A stretch of 64,000 nt of DNA from assembly GCF_042646085.1 (NCBI RefSeq), contig NZ_JBHRSZ010000002.1, positions 186,001 to 250,000 of the forward strand. The letters are read 5' to 3'. This DNA is from Litoribrevibacter euphylliae (GTDB lineage Bacteria; Pseudomonadota; Gammaproteobacteria; Pseudomonadales; Litoribrevibacteraceae). A program made the translations under genes and the position numbers. This document shows positions 63,700 through 64,000 of the stretch, in pieces. The notes under the pieces were generated by a model, which saw only the letters and a program-made list of their open reading frames with translations, did no database searches and was not told where the DNA came from. Each line of letters opens with the position of its first letter. The stretch's first letter is position 1.

Positions 63700-63904
63700 T
63701 CTGTAACTCATCTACAACACTCAGATATTATTTCAAAAACCATATAACCTTTTGTTTTTAAAATAAAAGATAAATTTCATCTCTATTTTATATCCGCTGA
63801 TCAGAACCCCCCCAACAAAACCGATGTTTGGTCAGGATGAATCAAAAAATCACTACTAAACTTAAAAGATACTATGTCACTTTATAATAAACGGAGGCTA
63901 GCTT

Positions 63905-64000
63905 ATGGTGCATTCTTTTGCTACGACACATGATTCACAGCAGCAAGAAGTTGCTAAATGGAGTGCCATATTTGAAAGCCTTGTCCCCTTAAAAGCTCGA
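63905..64000 (+). CDS. Start of an unidentified gene, cut by the window edge
   Basis: 32 codons from ATG 63905, with GGAGG 7 bases upstream and a TATAAT-like element about 25 bases before. The sequence (rich in Gln, then KWSAIFESLVPLKAR) is too short to identify. Confidence 0.7.
   Translation, partial: MVHSFATTHDSQQQEVAKWSAIFESLVPLKAR

Noticed and set aside
1..64000. Prophage, transposase genes or a CRISPR array
   Set aside because: No integrase, phage structural, transposase or Cas-like protein and no regularly spaced repeats were seen.

Overview
The window looks like chromosomal DNA of a marine gammaproteobacterium of the Pseudomonadales/Oceanospirillales type. The main evidence is gene order. 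The block lpxH, ppiB, glnS, folD, two tRNA genes, tig, clpP, clpX, lon, hupB, ppiD (about 36.9-50.5 kb) matches the order I recall from Pseudomonas, except that cysS is missing between glnS and folD. The Mrp-type cation/proton antiporter operon, an orphan betaine-type binding protein and the A+T-leaning composition fit a marine relative. I see no prophage, transposase or CRISPR array. Placement below order level is not possible from sequence reading alone.

Layout. 0-5 kb: a PLP-dependent ACC deaminase/D-cysteine desulfhydrase homologue, an unrecognised coiled-coil protein, fadH, and a 27-codon very acidic micro-ORF with a strong ribosome binding site. 5.2-5.6 kb: a tandem Val-Asp-Val-Asp tRNA operon with its promoter. 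5.8-10.4 kb: a FAN1-like nuclease carrying an extra C-terminal DnaQ-type exonuclease, divergent from hspQ, then a long protein whose C-terminal half resembles cyanobacterial acyl-ACP reductase. 10.7-14.7 kb: a periplasmic molybdenum hydroxylase (iorAB-like) with an XdhC-type maturation factor. 14.9-21.1 kb: a patatin-like lipoprotein, a PAS-GGDEF cyclase, three orphan periplasmic binding proteins and small proteins. 21.3-30.4 kb: NhaR, a Rap1a/Tai-like protein and a nine-gene Mrp operon. 30.4-31.0 kb: tRNA-Ser flanked by decayed partial copies of itself and its terminator. 31-36.8 kb: nitroreductase, DUF962 protein, MASE2-type adenylate/guanylate cyclase, queF, yadGH exporter, PA2817-family protein. 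36.9-50.5 kb: the conserved protein-quality-control and tRNA block. 50.6-54.6 kb: Kef-type antiporter, miaE, tpm and a ChaN-like lipoprotein. 54.8-60.9 kb: a di-haem SO2930-type cytochrome lipoprotein, a parallel beta-helix lipoprotein with collagen-like repeats, a membrane-anchored AraC regulator, a diguanylate cyclase and a small cytochrome c. 61-64 kb: GST, alpha/beta hydrolase, TruC-like pseudouridine synthase and the start of an unidentified gene.

How the genes work together. Trigger factor, ClpXP, Lon, HU and PpiD form a folding/proteolysis locus; lon has a sigma-32-like promoter just behind the clpX terminator. NhaR next to an Mrp operon suggests sodium/pH-responsive control of ion homeostasis, though 1 kb and a Rap1a-like gene lie between them. 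iorA, iorB and xdhC make a maturation-plus-enzyme set exported by Tat. The least described material is the long AAR-like reductase, the FAN1-DEDDh fusion, the SO2930 cytochrome/beta-helix locus and the acidic micro-ORF.
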